Shown piece by piece: positions 29,116 to 40,200 of a stretch of DNA of 64,000 bases (within the stretch, counting starts at the first letter, position 1; each line of letters starts with the position of its first letter). The position numbers and the translations under genes were made by a program. The notes below the pieces were generated by a model. It ran no database searches, was not told the origin of the DNA, and saw only the letters and a list, made by a program, of their open reading frames with translations. The DNA lies in the NCBI GenBank assembly GCA_002172675.1, contig NETF01000110.1, positions 62,001 through 126,000 of the forward strand, written 5' to 3'. This stretch comes from an unicellular cyanobacterium SU3 (GTDB taxonomy: Bacteria; Cyanobacteriota; Cyanobacteriia; Cyanobacteriales; Microcystaceae).

Positions 29116-30621
29116 ATGTCTAAAGAAGTTATCGTTATAGGCGCAGGAATCGGTGGATTAACCGCCGGGGCATTACTCGCCCATCGAGGGTATGATGTTA
29201 CCGTGTACGAACAGGCTTACGTTCCTGGGGGTTGTGCCTCAACCTTTAAACGTCGGGGGCTTACCTTCGATGTGGGGGCGACGCAAGTGGCAGGGTTAGA
29301 ACTCGGTGGCATTCATGATCGTATCTTTAAAAAATTAGACATTGATTTACCCCCTGTAACCCCTTGTGATCCTGCTTGTGCGGTTTTTTTACCAGGGGAA
29401 ACCCAACCTATTAATGTATGGCGCGATCGCAAAAAATGGCAACAAGAAAGACAAAAACAGTTCCCCGGCAGTGAACCCTTTTGGCAATTATTAGCTAAAC
29501 TATTTCAAGCCAGTTGGAAATTTCAAGGCCGAGATCCCGTTTTACCCCCTCGCAACCTTTGGGATGTGTGGCAACTCACCACTGCTTTGCGCTTAGATAC
29601 CTTGATCACGGTTCCCTTTACCTTGATGACAGTGGGAGATGCTTTACGCTTGTATGGATTATATAGTGATCGCCGATTGAAAACCTTTCTTGACTTACAA
29701 TTAAAGCTGTATTCTCAAGTAGATGCTGACGAAACCGCCTTATTGTATGCAGCCACAGCGTTAGGGGTATCCCAAGAACCCCAAGGACTGTATCATTTAC
29801 AAGGAAGTATGCAAGTCTTAAGCGATCGCTTGGTGCAAGGATTAAAAAAACACGGGGGAAAACTATTCACCGGCCATTATGTTGAGAAAATAGAAACCCT
29901 TGAAAATAATCAAACGCAAGTCATGATCCGTCAGCGTAAAACAGGGGAAACCTTCACGAAAACAGCTACTCACATCGTTGCTAATATTCCTGTACAAAAT
30001 TTAGTTAAGATGATCGATAGCCCTAGTAAACCTGGGTTAAACCTCTATCAGCAAAGAGTTGAGAAACTGCCAGAAGCATCTGGGGCCTTTGTTATTTATT
30101 TAGGGGTAAAAGAGGAAGCGATTCCAGAAAATTGTCCTCCTCATCTCCAATTTTTGTATGATTATGATGGAGTGATTGGGGAAAATAATTCTTTATTTGT
30201 CTCTGTGAGTAAACAAGGAGATGGTAGGGCCCCAGAGGGACAAAGAACCCTTATTGCTTCAAGTTTTACCGATACGCAGATATGGAACAATATTAGTGAA
30301 GAAAAATATCAACAATTAAAACAAGAATATAGCAATGAAGCGATCGCCCGTTTAAGCAACTATTTTCAACTTAATTCTGATACAATTATTCATCAAGAAG
30401 CAGCCACCCCTCGCACCTTTGCTTACTATACTGCTAGAGATAAAGGCATCGTCGGAGGTATTGGTCAACGGGTGTCTACCTTTGGACCATTTGGTATTGC
30501 AACCCGTACCCCGATCAGAAATCTCTGGTTAGTGGGAGACTCTACCCACCCCGGAGAAGGAACTGCAGGGGTTAGTTATTCAGCATTAACCGCAGTTAGA
30601 CAGATTGAAAATAAGGGTTAG
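29116..30621 (+). CDS. crtD: Carotenoid C-3',4' desaturase, CrtD type
   Basis: This 501-residue FAD enzyme has an N-terminal dinucleotide-binding motif VIVIGAGIGGLTAGALLAHRG, the PGGCASTFKRRG segment of the CrtI/CrtH/CrtD group, and the C-terminal FAD motif NLWLVGDSTHPGEGTAGVSYSA. The text FDVGATQVAGLELGG is closer to CrtD than to the isomerase CrtH as I recall them. CrtD desaturates the psi end of myxoxanthophyll precursors. It stands alone here. CrtH or another phytoene-desaturase relative is the main alternative. Confidence 0.75.
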   Translation: MSKEVIVIGAGIGGLTAGALLAHRGYDVTVYEQAYVPGGCASTFKRRGLTFDVGATQVAGLELGGIHDRIFKKLDIDLPPVTPCDPACAVFLPGETQPINVWRDRKKWQQERQKQFPGSEPFWQLLAKLFQASWKFQGRDPVLPPRNLWDVWQLTTALRLDTLITVPFTLMTVGDALRLYGLYSDRRLKTFLDLQLKLYSQVDADETALLYAATALGVSQEPQGLYHLQGSMQVLSDRLVQGLKKHGGKLFTGHYVEKIETLENNQTQVMIRQRKTGETFTKTATHIVANIPVQNLVKMIDSPSKPGLNLYQQRVEKLPEASGAFVIYLGVKEEAIPENCPPHLQFLYDYDGVIGENNSLFVSVSKQGDGRAPEGQRTLIASSFTDTQIWNNISEEKYQQLKQEYSNEAIARLSNYFQLNSDTIIHQEAATPRTFAYYTARDKGIVGGIGQRVSTFGPFGIATRTPIRNLWLVGDSTHPGEGTAGVSYSALTAVRQIENKG

Positions 30622-30781
30622 GAGGCAAGAGTATAATTTATTATTCCCTATTCCCTGTAAAAAAAATAGACTCAATGAACCAAATAGATTTTCTAACCTT
30701 GATAAAATCAGAACGATGAATTAACACAGAAGTATACTTAATTCTTTTTGTGATTAATCTCTAATGTTAGGAGATAATTCT

Positions 30782-31198
30782 ATGAAACTGAATCCTAGTC
30801 TTATTTTGATATCTTTAGTAACAACAGGACTGAGTTTATTAGTCCCAGTAAAAACTAATGCTCAACTGCGTAATATTGGTCCGAATATTTCCGTTCCCCC
30901 CAGACAATGTATTGCTGGTGCAGTAGACTGTGATGCAGAAATTCACCGCGAAAATATGCGTCATAACCGTCAATTATATTTTCAGACCCCTGAAAAGATT
31001 TTGCAGCATTTCCACCGAGAACGTACTGAAAGAGCCTGTTTAGAGCGCACTATTACCACCCCTCCTCCAGCCATTAATAATAATTGTGATCAGTATCTTG
31101 AGCGCATTGAAACCATGAACCAACAAGATGCTCTCATCGATCAACGACTGCTGCAACAGCAAGAAATTGATCGGTTATATCCCAATGTACCTAGATAA
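30782..31198 (+). CDS. Secreted hypothetical protein
   Basis: This 138-residue protein has a clear signal peptide ending at TNA-QL (about residue 27) and four cysteines in the mature part that could form disulfides. The start at ATG 30782 is set by the ribosome site TAGGAG eight bases upstream; an earlier in-frame start lacks one. It lies just before the lytic transglycosylase on the same strand. No family recognised. Confidence 0.65.
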   Translation: MKLNPSLILISLVTTGLSLLVPVKTNAQLRNIGPNISVPPRQCIAGAVDCDAEIHRENMRHNRQLYFQTPEKILQHFHRERTERACLERTITTPPPAINNNCDQYLERIETMNQQDALIDQRLLQQQEIDRLYPNVPR

Positions 31199-31245
31199 AA
31201 TCTAGCAGTATAATGTATCTTTAAATTGTTGTGTGCGGGAATGAA

Positions 31246-33426
31246 ATGCTTAAGCCACTTAAAGATAAACGTCCGCTTGTTATTGCTTCTAGTATCTTAT
31301 TAGTCGGTGCTATTAGCACGGTTGTTGTCACCCCAAGAGTGATAGAATGGCTCGAACAAAGACAACAGGCTAAAATTGAAAATACCCTCAAAGAAGATAT
31401 TAACAAACCTTCGGTTGTCTTCACTTTAGCAGAAATTCCTGCCCAACAACGCAGAGAACAACTGCAAGCGATCGCCTCTGCTGAAACCCTCTCCCTTGAA
31501 AGAAGTCGGGCCCGTTATTTACTAGCCAATGATCTCCTTGCAGAATACGAAGGAGGCCCAGCATTAAGACAACTAGAAGGGTTAGAAAACGAATATCCTA
31601 CCCTAGTCCCCTATATTCTCCTGAAACGAGGCCGAGGCTACGAATTAACCAATGAAACGGCATTGGCCCAAGAAACCTGGCAAGAATTAATAGAAACCTA
31701 TCCCGACTCTTTAGCCTCAGCAGAAGCCTATTATGAGTTAGGAAAATACGATGCAAATTATTGGGATCAAGGGATAGAAAAATTTCCTCAACATCCTAGT
31801 ATTCAAACGGTAATCCGTGAACGGTTACAAGAAAATCCTAAACAACCAAAATTATTATTATTGTTAGCTAAATATGCAGCTAATGAACCCCAAACTAATG
31901 CCATCCGCGATCGCTTAGTAGACGAATATTCTGGCCAACTTACCCCCGAAGACTGGCAAGTGATCGCCGACGGTTACTGGGAAGTTAATGACTTCTATAA
32001 AGGGGCTATGGCTTACCAAAAAGCGGACAAAACTCCCCAAAATTATTATCGCATCGCTAGGGGACAACAAGTTCAACCTCAAGGGGAAAATAAAGAAACG
32101 GTGATCGCTGCCTATCGCCAGTTAATGTTCGGTTTCCCCAAAGCTGGAGAAACCGCCCTCGGTTTAAAACGATTGGCTCAATTATCTCCACCACAGACCG
32201 CAATTACTTATCTTGACGAAATTATCCAAAAATTCCCCGAACAGGCTCCAGAGGCTCTTCTAGATAAGGCTGCGTTGCTCGATAAGTTGAATAGGAAAGT
32301 AGAAGCAGCCCAGGTGCACCAAACCCTTTTATCCAAATATCCGAAATCTGATGCAACAGCCGAATATCGTTGGCAAGTTGCCCAAGACGCAGCGGAAAAA
32401 GGCGACGCACTGAAAGCCTGGACTTGGGCCCAACCCATCACCACCAATAACCATGAGAGTTCTATCGCCCCGAAAGCAGCCTTTTGGGTGGGGAAATGGG
32501 CGCAACAGTTAGGTAGAATAGAAGACTCTCAATCTGCCTTTGAACACGTAGTAGCCCGTCATCCTGAATCTTACTATGCTTGGCGATCAGCCGTACAATT
32601 GGGCTGGAATGTGGGAAATTTTAACAATATTCGTCAAATATTGCCCCAGGTGAATAAATCTAACACCCGTCCCCTTCCGCCAGCAGGTTCAGAAATGTTT
32701 AAGGAGTTATATCGTTTGGGACAAGATGAGGATGCAATTACTTTATTTCAAGCAGAAATGGGCGATCGCCAAACTTTAACCGTTAATGAAGGGTTTACGG
32801 ATGCGTTATTAAAGTTAGTTCAAGGGAAAAACCTTCAAGGCATTAATCAAGTTTGGTATCTGCAAAATAAAGATGATCCTGAACAAGAAAAAGAATGGCT
32901 TGAACTCAGACAAACGGATAAATATTGGCACGCTTTATTCCCTTTTCCTTTCTACGATAACATCATTGAATGGTCAGGTCGTCGTCAATTAAATCCCCTT
33001 TTAGTGACCTCTTTAATGCGCCAAGAATCTCGTTTTGAACCCGAAATTAAGTCACCAGTGGGTGCAACCGGTTTAATGCAGGTGATGCCAGCAACCGGGG
33101 AATGGGTGGCAAATAAAATTGATTTAAAAGACTATTCTTTAACCGATCCCAATGACAATATTAATCTAGGAACTTGGTACTTAAATTATACTCATTCTGA
33201 ATATAGTAATAACTCTTTATTAGCGATCGCTAGTTACAACGCAGGACCCGGCAATGTATCAAAATGGTTGAGAAAATATCAAGTGAGTGATCCAGATGTT
33301 TTTGTCGAAAAAATACCCTTTCGAGAAACCAAAGGTTATGTAGAATCAGTGTTTGGTAATTATTGGAATTATTTACGAATTTATAACCCGGAAATTTCTC
33401 AATTACTACAAAAATATGCTAAATAG
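31246..33426 (+). CDS. Soluble lytic murein transglycosylase-like protein (SLT domain with TPR repeats)
   Basis: This 726-residue protein has an N-terminal membrane anchor (about residues 9-28), then about 500 residues of tetratricopeptide-like helices. A C-terminal SLT domain (about 570-720) contains the catalytic glutamate in MRQESRFEPE, the motif GATGLMQVMPATGEW and the NINLGTWYL and ASYNAGPGNVSKWL segments. It cleaves peptidoglycan between MurNAc and GlcNAc in the periplasm, like Slt70. ATG 31246 is preferred to an upstream GTG at 31231. Confidence 0.92.
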   Translation: MLKPLKDKRPLVIASSILLVGAISTVVVTPRVIEWLEQRQQAKIENTLKEDINKPSVVFTLAEIPAQQRREQLQAIASAETLSLERSRARYLLANDLLAEYEGGPALRQLEGLENEYPTLVPYILLKRGRGYELTNETALAQETWQELIETYPDSLASAEAYYELGKYDANYWDQGIEKFPQHPSIQTVIRERLQENPKQPKLLLLLAKYAANEPQTNAIRDRLVDEYSGQLTPEDWQVIADGYWEVNDFYKGAMAYQKADKTPQNYYRIARGQQVQPQGENKETVIAAYRQLMFGFPKAGETALGLKRLAQLSPPQTAITYLDEIIQKFPEQAPEALLDKAALLDKLNRKVEAAQVHQTLLSKYPKSDATAEYRWQVAQDAAEKGDALKAWTWAQPITTNNHESSIAPKAAFWVGKWAQQLGRIEDSQSAFEHVVARHPESYYAWRSAVQLGWNVGNFNNIRQILPQVNKSNTRPLPPAGSEMFKELYRLGQDEDAITLFQAEMGDRQTLTVNEGFTDALLKLVQGKNLQGINQVWYLQNKDDPEQEKEWLELRQTDKYWHALFPFPFYDNIIEWSGRRQLNPLLVTSLMRQESRFEPEIKSPVGATGLMQVMPATGEWVANKIDLKDYSLTDPNDNINLGTWYLNYTHSEYSNNSLLAIASYNAGPGNVSKWLRKYQVSDPDVFVEKIPFRETKGYVESVFGNYWNYLRIYNPEISQLLQKYAK

Positions 33427-33453
33427 TTAATAATTAATAATTCTATTTTTAGG

Positions 33454-33642
33454 TCACTCTTGATAATCAGTATTGATAGAAACTTCAAGAGTGTCTTCGT
33501 CTACTTCTAAATATAAGATATTAGGACGACAACACACTTGACAGTCTTCGATATAAGATTGAGAGTTACCTGCACTAATATCAATAAAAGTTGTATTAGA
33601 TTCTCCACAAAATGCACAAGTATAATCGGCGGTTGTTTGCAT
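33454..33642 (-). CDS. CPXCG-type cysteine-rich small protein
   Basis: This 62-residue protein has two cysteine pairs, CAFCGE at residues 9-14 and CQVCCRPN near residue 34, that would bind one zinc. The layout (YTCxxCG...EDCxVCCRPN) matches the CPXCG-motif family. The function is unknown. Confidence 0.8.
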   Translation of the reverse strand: MQTTADYTCAFCGESNTTFIDISAGNSQSYIEDCQVCCRPNILYLEVDEDTLEVSINTDYQE

Positions 33643-33714
33643 TACTTTTTTTATTATCTTTAAATTAACAATTTTAGTATAGTAAAAAATAGGTTGAATT
33701 GCAGTATTATTATT

Positions 33715-34128
33715 ATGTTTTTAATTCCTCAAGTTTCTTTAACAACCTGGATTATTTGGATTATGTTAAATGTTCTCTATCCTACTTACATTTTTGCCTT
33801 TATTTTAACCATCGTTATGCCAAATATAACGGCAATTTTTTGGGGATTAGGTTTTTTATTCACTGATCCTCCTACAGGCTTAATTTTTTTACTTCATGTT
33901 CTTAGTTATGGCTTTGTTTTTTGGATGATTGCTTTAGGTTGTAGTTTTTTAATTGATAAATTACCACACACTTCCTTAAAAGTTTTGGCCTTAATTCTTG
34001 TTTTTATTATATTACTAAAACCAACTTTTGCACCCATTTATGGCTCAGGTTCAGCTTTTGGAGAGGGTAAAATTGAAGGTAAAACGCTTTGGCAATGGTA
34101 TAAAATAGTTGATGATTCAGAGAATTAG
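33715..34128 (+). CDS. Hypothetical membrane protein
   Basis: This protein of about 137 residues has three to four hydrophobic helices and a polar tail. ATG 33715 is chosen over a TTG at 33694. No family recognised. It is convergent with the GGDEF-EAL gene, with only 14 bases between the two stops. Confidence 0.5.
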   Translation: MFLIPQVSLTTWIIWIMLNVLYPTYIFAFILTIVMPNITAIFWGLGFLFTDPPTGLIFLLHVLSYGFVFWMIALGCSFLIDKLPHTSLKVLALILVFIILLKPTFAPIYGSGSAFGEGKIEGKTLWQWYKIVDDSEN

Positions 34129-34142
34129 TGTCAATAATAAAT

Positions 34143-36308
34143 TTAGCTATGAAATATATTGTGTTCTAATAAAATACTAAAAGCTTGAGCATCAACTGGA
34201 GGAGAAAAATAATAACCTTGTCCCCATTCATATCCTAAACTTTTTAAAGCCTCTATTTGATAACTTTCTTCAATCCCTTCTGCGATCAATTCTAATTGCA
34301 GTTCTTGGGCTAAAGTGCCAACAATACGAACGATCGCATCATTTTTATTAGTTTGTCCTAAATGATTAACAAAACCACGATCAATTTTTAAAGTATCCAG
34401 AGGGAAGCGATGGAGATAACTCAAAGAAGAGTAACCGGTTCCAAAATCGTCAAGACATATCTGAATATTTAACTGCTGTAGTTCATAGAGAAGCTCTAAT
34501 ACAGTATCAGAATTTCTCAGAAATACAGTTTCAGTAATTTCTAATTTTAAATGTTTTTTATCTAGTCTCGTTTTTCCGACAATTTCAGTAATGGTATCTT
34601 TTAAACAAGAATCAGAAAATTGTTTCGGGGAAAGATTGACACTGATAAAATGGGGAGCGAATTCTTTAAAATCTTGTTGCCATTGATAAAGTTGTTGACA
34701 AGCACATTTAAGAACCCAACGATCAAGATCAATAATTAATCCTGTTTCTTCTGCTAAGGGAATAAAATCATTAGGAGGAATCAACGATTGACCAGGGGGT
34801 TGCCAACGAACTAAAGCTTCAGCGCCGATAATTTTTTGCGTTTCCAAAGAAACAATCGGTTGATAATAAACCACTAATTCTTGACGCTGTATCGCCTGTC
34901 TAAGATCACTTTCTAAATGTAATTCTTTGAGAGCTGATAAGTGCATGGTGGGGGCAAAAATTTCGTGACAGGCTTTACCTTTAGCCTTAGCGCGATACAT
35001 AGCAGCATCAGCATCCCGTAACATTTGTTCAGGATGATCATAATAATCGGCACTAATGGTAATGCCAATACTAGCAGAAATGAATATTTCTCGATTGTTA
35101 AGCGTAAAAGGACTTTTGAGAACTTTATGGATGCGTTGGGCAACGATAACCGCCTCTTGGGGTTCTCGAATATCTTTTAATAAAAAAACAAATTCATCTC
35201 CCCCAAACCGTGCCAAAATATCCCCTTCTCGATGACATTGTTCTAAGCGTCGGGCCATATTTTTTAGGAGTTCATCTCCCATTAAATGGCCTAAACTATC
35301 ATTGATGACTTTAAAGCGATCTAAATCAAGGAAGAGGATGGCAAAATGATCTTGTCTGCGTCGTTTGTTGCGAGTAATGGCTGTTTGTAATTGTTCAAGT
35401 AAAGCTGAACGATTAGCCAAACCAGTTAATTTATCATGATAAGCATCATATCGTAGTTGTTGTGCCGTGTCATGACGTTCAGTAATATCGTGACAGTTGA
35501 TCACAAATCCTGAGACAGCATGATCGTCTTGTAGGTTTTTGGCGATCGCATCTAACATTAGCCAATGATTATCATGGCTACAAACTCGAAACTCTGAGAG
35601 AATAGTAAACTGGTTGGCTTGAATTTTAATGCTATTAAAAGCCTGTCTGATCCGTTGTTGATCCTCTTGATGAATCAAATCAAAAAAAGAGTGACCCATC
35701 AGACTAATTGGATCATAGCCTAATATTCGTTTGACTGAGGGACTTAGGTAAGTAAAGGTTCCGTCTGAGGAGACAATCAGGATAATATCGATGGCGTTTT
35801 CTATTAAAGCCCGAAATCTTTGTTCGCTTTCTCTGAGGGCAATTTCTGCTTTTTGTCGTTCTATTAATGCTTGTTGTTGTTGACGACGTAGGGCAAATTC
35901 TTCGAGCGATCGCTTTAAAATATTCGGTAAACGAAATAAGCGATCTTTAAGGATATAGTCTGTAATTCCTGCTTTCATACATTCGACGGCTGCTTCTTCC
36001 CCTAAGCTTCCTGTAACCAGGATAAAAGGAATTTTTTGCCCTGATTGTTGTAAAATTTTTAAGGCTTCTAATCCATTAAATCCAGGGAGACGATAATCGG
36101 CTAAAACAGCATCATATATATTATTGTCTAGTTTTTCTCTATAAAGGGTGGCAGTGTCAGCAATATCATAATTAAATTCGAGATTGGCATTAGTTAAAGA
36201 CAGAAGAATTAATTCTATATCTTCAGCTACATCTTCAAGCAATAGTAACTTGATAGTGGATTTTACTTCACTATTAGAAAATATCGAATTAAGGGAGTCT
36301 GAAGACAT
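34143..36308 (-). CDS. REC-PAS-GGDEF-EAL response regulator (c-di-GMP metabolism)
   Basis: This 721-residue protein begins with a receiver domain (about 15-135; phospho-acceptor Asp in VLADYRLPG, conserved Lys in LKDRLFRLP). A PAS domain (about 160-285), a GGDEF domain (about 290-455) and an EAL domain (about 465-715) follow. Both output motifs look active: RFGGDEFVFLL for the cyclase and GAEALVRWQ for the phosphodiesterase. It is 233 bases downstream of a single-domain response regulator on the same strand and close to a divergent hybrid-length kinase, so it is likely the output of that pathway. Confidence 0.93.
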   Translation of the reverse strand: MSSDSLNSIFSNSEVKSTIKLLLLEDVAEDIELILLSLTNANLEFNYDIADTATLYREKLDNNIYDAVLADYRLPGFNGLEALKILQQSGQKIPFILVTGSLGEEAAVECMKAGITDYILKDRLFRLPNILKRSLEEFALRRQQQQALIERQKAEIALRESEQRFRALIENAIDIILIVSSDGTFTYLSPSVKRILGYDPISLMGHSFFDLIHQEDQQRIRQAFNSIKIQANQFTILSEFRVCSHDNHWLMLDAIAKNLQDDHAVSGFVINCHDITERHDTAQQLRYDAYHDKLTGLANRSALLEQLQTAITRNKRRRQDHFAILFLDLDRFKVINDSLGHLMGDELLKNMARRLEQCHREGDILARFGGDEFVFLLKDIREPQEAVIVAQRIHKVLKSPFTLNNREIFISASIGITISADYYDHPEQMLRDADAAMYRAKAKGKACHEIFAPTMHLSALKELHLESDLRQAIQRQELVVYYQPIVSLETQKIIGAEALVRWQPPGQSLIPPNDFIPLAEETGLIIDLDRWVLKCACQQLYQWQQDFKEFAPHFISVNLSPKQFSDSCLKDTITEIVGKTRLDKKHLKLEITETVFLRNSDTVLELLYELQQLNIQICLDDFGTGYSSLSYLHRFPLDTLKIDRGFVNHLGQTNKNDAIVRIVGTLAQELQLELIAEGIEESYQIEALKSLGYEWGQGYYFSPPVDAQAFSILLEHNIFHS

Positions 36309-36541
36309 ACACTCTCGCTTTTTTGTTAATAGGGTTTAGGATAATTACAATTGAATATAAAATTTTTGCTAATTAAGGAACAGGGAAACATACATAGGAT
36401 AGAATATTATTCTTTGCAGAGAACTGACAATAATCGTGATGAGCCTTGATTAGATTCAGATTATATAATAAATAGGGATGTCCATAAAGGATAGATTTTT
36501 CTCGCCTTTTTTAAAAGGAGCTAATCTTAACAAGCAAAAAA

Positions 36542-36982
36542 CTATTCAAGAGGGGGTTGATTTAACATCATCCAATAAAAACCTACCTGTCGAGCGATTT
36601 CTGTAAATTGCTGAAAATCAAACGGTTTAATTATATAACTATTGACCCCTAGATTATAACAAGTTTGTAGGTCTCTGTCTTCTGCCGATGATGTCATCAC
36701 CACCACTACTATTTTTTTCGTTCGGGGATCGCGACGAATTGCCTCTAAAACCTGAATGCCATTAATTTTAGGTAATTTTAAATCTAATAAAATGACTCGT
36801 GGTAGTTGTCGTCTTGGTGTCTCTTCTCCTGTCCCAAATAAATATTCTAATGCTTGTTCTCCATCTTCTACGATATCGACTTCATTAACAAAATTATAAT
36901 TTTCTAGAGCCAACTGAATTAATTCGATATCGTTGGGATCATCTTCTACTAATAACATTCGAGTTACATTTCCTCTGATCAT
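36542..36982 (-). CDS. Single-domain response regulator (Rcp1-like)
   Basis: This 146-residue protein is a lone CheY-like receiver: acidic pair EDDPND near the N-terminus, phospho-acceptor Asp in LLDLKLPKING, Thr in VMTSSAEDRD and Lys in IIKPFDF. It resembles the Rcp1 group that pairs with phytochrome-type kinases in cyanobacteria. It is divergent from the large histidine kinase and upstream of the GGDEF-EAL protein, consistent with a phosphorelay. Confidence 0.92.
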   Translation of the reverse strand: MIRGNVTRMLLVEDDPNDIELIQLALENYNFVNEVDIVEDGEQALEYLFGTGEETPRRQLPRVILLDLKLPKINGIQVLEAIRRDPRTKKIVVVVMTSSAEDRDLQTCYNLGVNSYIIKPFDFQQFTEIARQVGFYWMMLNQPPLE

Positions 36983-37288
36983 AATCTAATGGGGGTTAAT
37001 AGTTCAGTCGTCATTCTTGACAAGTTTAAAAAACTTAAAATTCTCTTCCATTTAACTATTCAAACAAGACAAATAACTGTGAGTTGGATCACAAGTCCCT
37101 CATATTCAGTTCAATCAATTACAATACAATAAGGAAAGAAACCAAATGTCAGAGAAATCACCCTTGACCATTCATTAAAAAAAATTATGCCATTGTTTTT
37201 ATTTATAAAACATTAGTTATCATCCTTGATAATTACAAATAAAAGTTATAAATATTTAGTAAAATCCCCTATTGCTTTTAACTAAGAT
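36983..37288. other. Divergent spacer between response regulator and kinase
   Basis: This 306-bp AT-rich spacer must hold the promoters of both genes. I see no clear -35/-10 pair, operator palindrome or ribosome site for the kinase, whose exact start is therefore uncertain. Confidence 0.4.
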
Positions 37289-40200
37289 ATGTGTATCATA
37301 ATCCCAAGAGTATTATTAGATTGTATGATTAATGCTTACTATTTATTGATGGATGACTTTTCAAATTTATCGAATGAATTGTATGGTTATGTCAGTGGAT
37401 ATGGAAACCAATCAACTTACTTGACTATTATTGGTCTATTAATTTTGAGCATTATATTGATGTTGATAGGAATTATTTGGCGCACCGCGAAGCGTATCTC
37501 TTTGAGATCGCTTAAATTAAAACAGTGTCAAGCTCAATTGGAAGAAGAAATAATCAAACGTCAAAAAATAGAAGAAAAATTTAAAGCTATTTTTAATCAA
37601 ACGATTCAATTCATTGGTTTATTAGATTTAGAAGGAAACTTACTTGAAGTTAACCAAACCGCTTTAGATTGTCTAGGAGTTAAAGCTGAAGATGTAATCG
37701 GGAAACCCTTTTGGGAAACCCCTTGGTGGAATTATTCATCGAAATATAAAAATAAGTTACAAGCAGCGATAAAAGAAGCAAAAAAAGATAATATAATTCG
37801 GTTTGAAACAACTCATTTAGTTGAAAACCATCAAAAAATTTATCTTGATTTTTCTATTAAACCTGTTAAAGACGAAAAAGGTAAAATTATTTTTTTACTT
37901 CCTGAAGCACGAGATATTACAAATATTAAAAAAGTAGAGAAAGAGTTAAGGGACAATCAACAAGAATTAAATGCTATTTTTAGTGTTCTTCCTGACTTAT
38001 TTTTCAAACTAAAAGCTGATAGCACTATTATAGATTATAGAAAGTCAACAGAGTCATCTCTGTATGTTCCTCCAAAAATTTTTTTAAAGAAACCTCTCAT
38101 CGAAATATTACCCGATCCTGTTAATAAAAAAGTAGAAAAAGCCATCAATCAAGCTCTGAAATTAAATACTTTAGTTTCTGTAGAATACAGTTTGCCGATG
38201 CCGACAGAAGAAGAATATTATGAAGCTAGATTGATTCCTTATAAAAAAGATCAGATTATCGCTATTGTTCGTAATGTTACTCAAGAAAAAAAAGCCGAAA
38301 GCGAACTGATAAAAAGTAATAATATTTTAAAAGCAATTACCATAGCACAATCTCAATTTATTGCCGATACGCTCCCTCATATTTTATTTGATGACTTATT
38401 AGAAAATCTTTTAAGCTTAACAGAGAGTGAATATGGTTTTATTGGAGAAATTGGTTACAATGAGCAAGGGGAATATTATCTAGAAGAAACCCACATGAAG
38501 TTAAGAGGGAAACCTTATCTAAAAACTCATGCTTTAACAAACATTTCCTGGAATGAAGAAACCAGCAACTTTTACGATGAAAATGCACCCCATGCTATGG
38601 AATTTCATAACTTGAATACCTTATTTAGGGCAGTTATTACAACAGGAAAACCTGTCATTTTTAATCATTCAAATAATGATCCCAAACGAGGGGATTTAAC
38701 CGAAGACGAGCCTTCCCTTAATGCTTTTTTAGGACTCCCTTTTTATCATAATAATCAGTTAGTAGGAATGGTGGGAGTTGCCAACCGTCTCCAAGGATAT
38801 GATGATAATTTAGTTGAATACTTACGACCCTTTTTAACCACTTGTGCTAATTTAATTAAAGCCTATCGTAATGAGGCAAGTCGCCAACAAGCAGAACAAG
38901 AAAAAGAAGCCAGCGAAAATAAACTACAAGCTTTATTAACCCATTCATCTGATATTGTTTCAATTTTCAACAGAGAAGGACAGCTAATTTATAATTCTCC
39001 AGCAGCTGAAAAAATTTATGGCTTTTCCCTCGAAGAAATGCAGCAAATGAGAACCTTTTATTTAATTCATCCAGACGACCGCGCCAGGGTAGGAAAAAGC
39101 TTTTCTCAGCTACTTGATTATCCCCGAGAAACCATTACCGTTCAGTATCGGTATCAAACAAAAAGTAATGAATATATTTGGATAGAAACCGTAGCTAGTA
39201 ATCAACTAGATAATCCTGAGATTAAAGGAATTGTGGCTAATTCTAGGGATATTAAGGAAAGAAAACAAGTAGAAGAAGCCTTACGAGAAAGTGAACAAAA
39301 ATTTCGTCAACTGGCAGAAAATATCCATGAAGTATTTTGGATGACTGATATTTCTAAAAGCGATCCCAATGATCAAAAAAGTGTTTATGTTAGTCCTGCT
39401 TATCAAGAAATTTGGGGCTATAATCCAGAAGATATCTATGAAAATGCTAGTCAATGGATAGAGGCCATTCACCCTGACGACCGAGAAAGAGTTAAACACG
39501 AATTTGCTCAAAAATTACTGAAAGGAGGATTTGACTTTCAATATCGCATTATTCGACCCGATGGGACTTTACGCTGGATTAGAGATAGGGGGTTTCCTGT
39601 CAAAAGTCAATCAGGAGACTTGGTTCGTATCACGGGATTGGCTCAAGATATCACAGAACAAAAAGAAAGAGAACAAGAGATCAAACGGTTAAATGAACAA
39701 TTAGAGGAACGGGTAAGTCAACGGACTGCAGAACTAGAAATGTTATTGAATACCCTTCCTGACTTTGTTTTTGTGGTAGAACGGGAGACAATGAAACTCT
39801 TATTTTGCAATCAAGTCTTTGCTAAAGGGATCGGCTTTGAACACCGTAAACAGGTACAAGGTAAAACTATTTTTGACTGTTTTTGCCCCGAAATGGCTGA
39901 TTATTTTGTTCAGCAAAACCAACAAGTGTTTGACACAGGGAAAACTCTCCATCTCGAAGAAATCATTACTTTACCTGATGGTGAGCATTTTTTTGACACC
40001 TACAAAGTCCCCCTAAAAAACTCCCACGGAGAAGTTTACGCGCTTCTGGGAACCTCCCGTGACGTGACTGAGTTGGTGAAAACAAAACAAGTATTAATGG
40101 AACGAACCACCCAACTAGAAGCTACCAACCAAGAACTGGACTCTTTTTGTTATTCTGTTTCCCATGATTTACGTGCGCCGTTACGACATATTCATGGATT

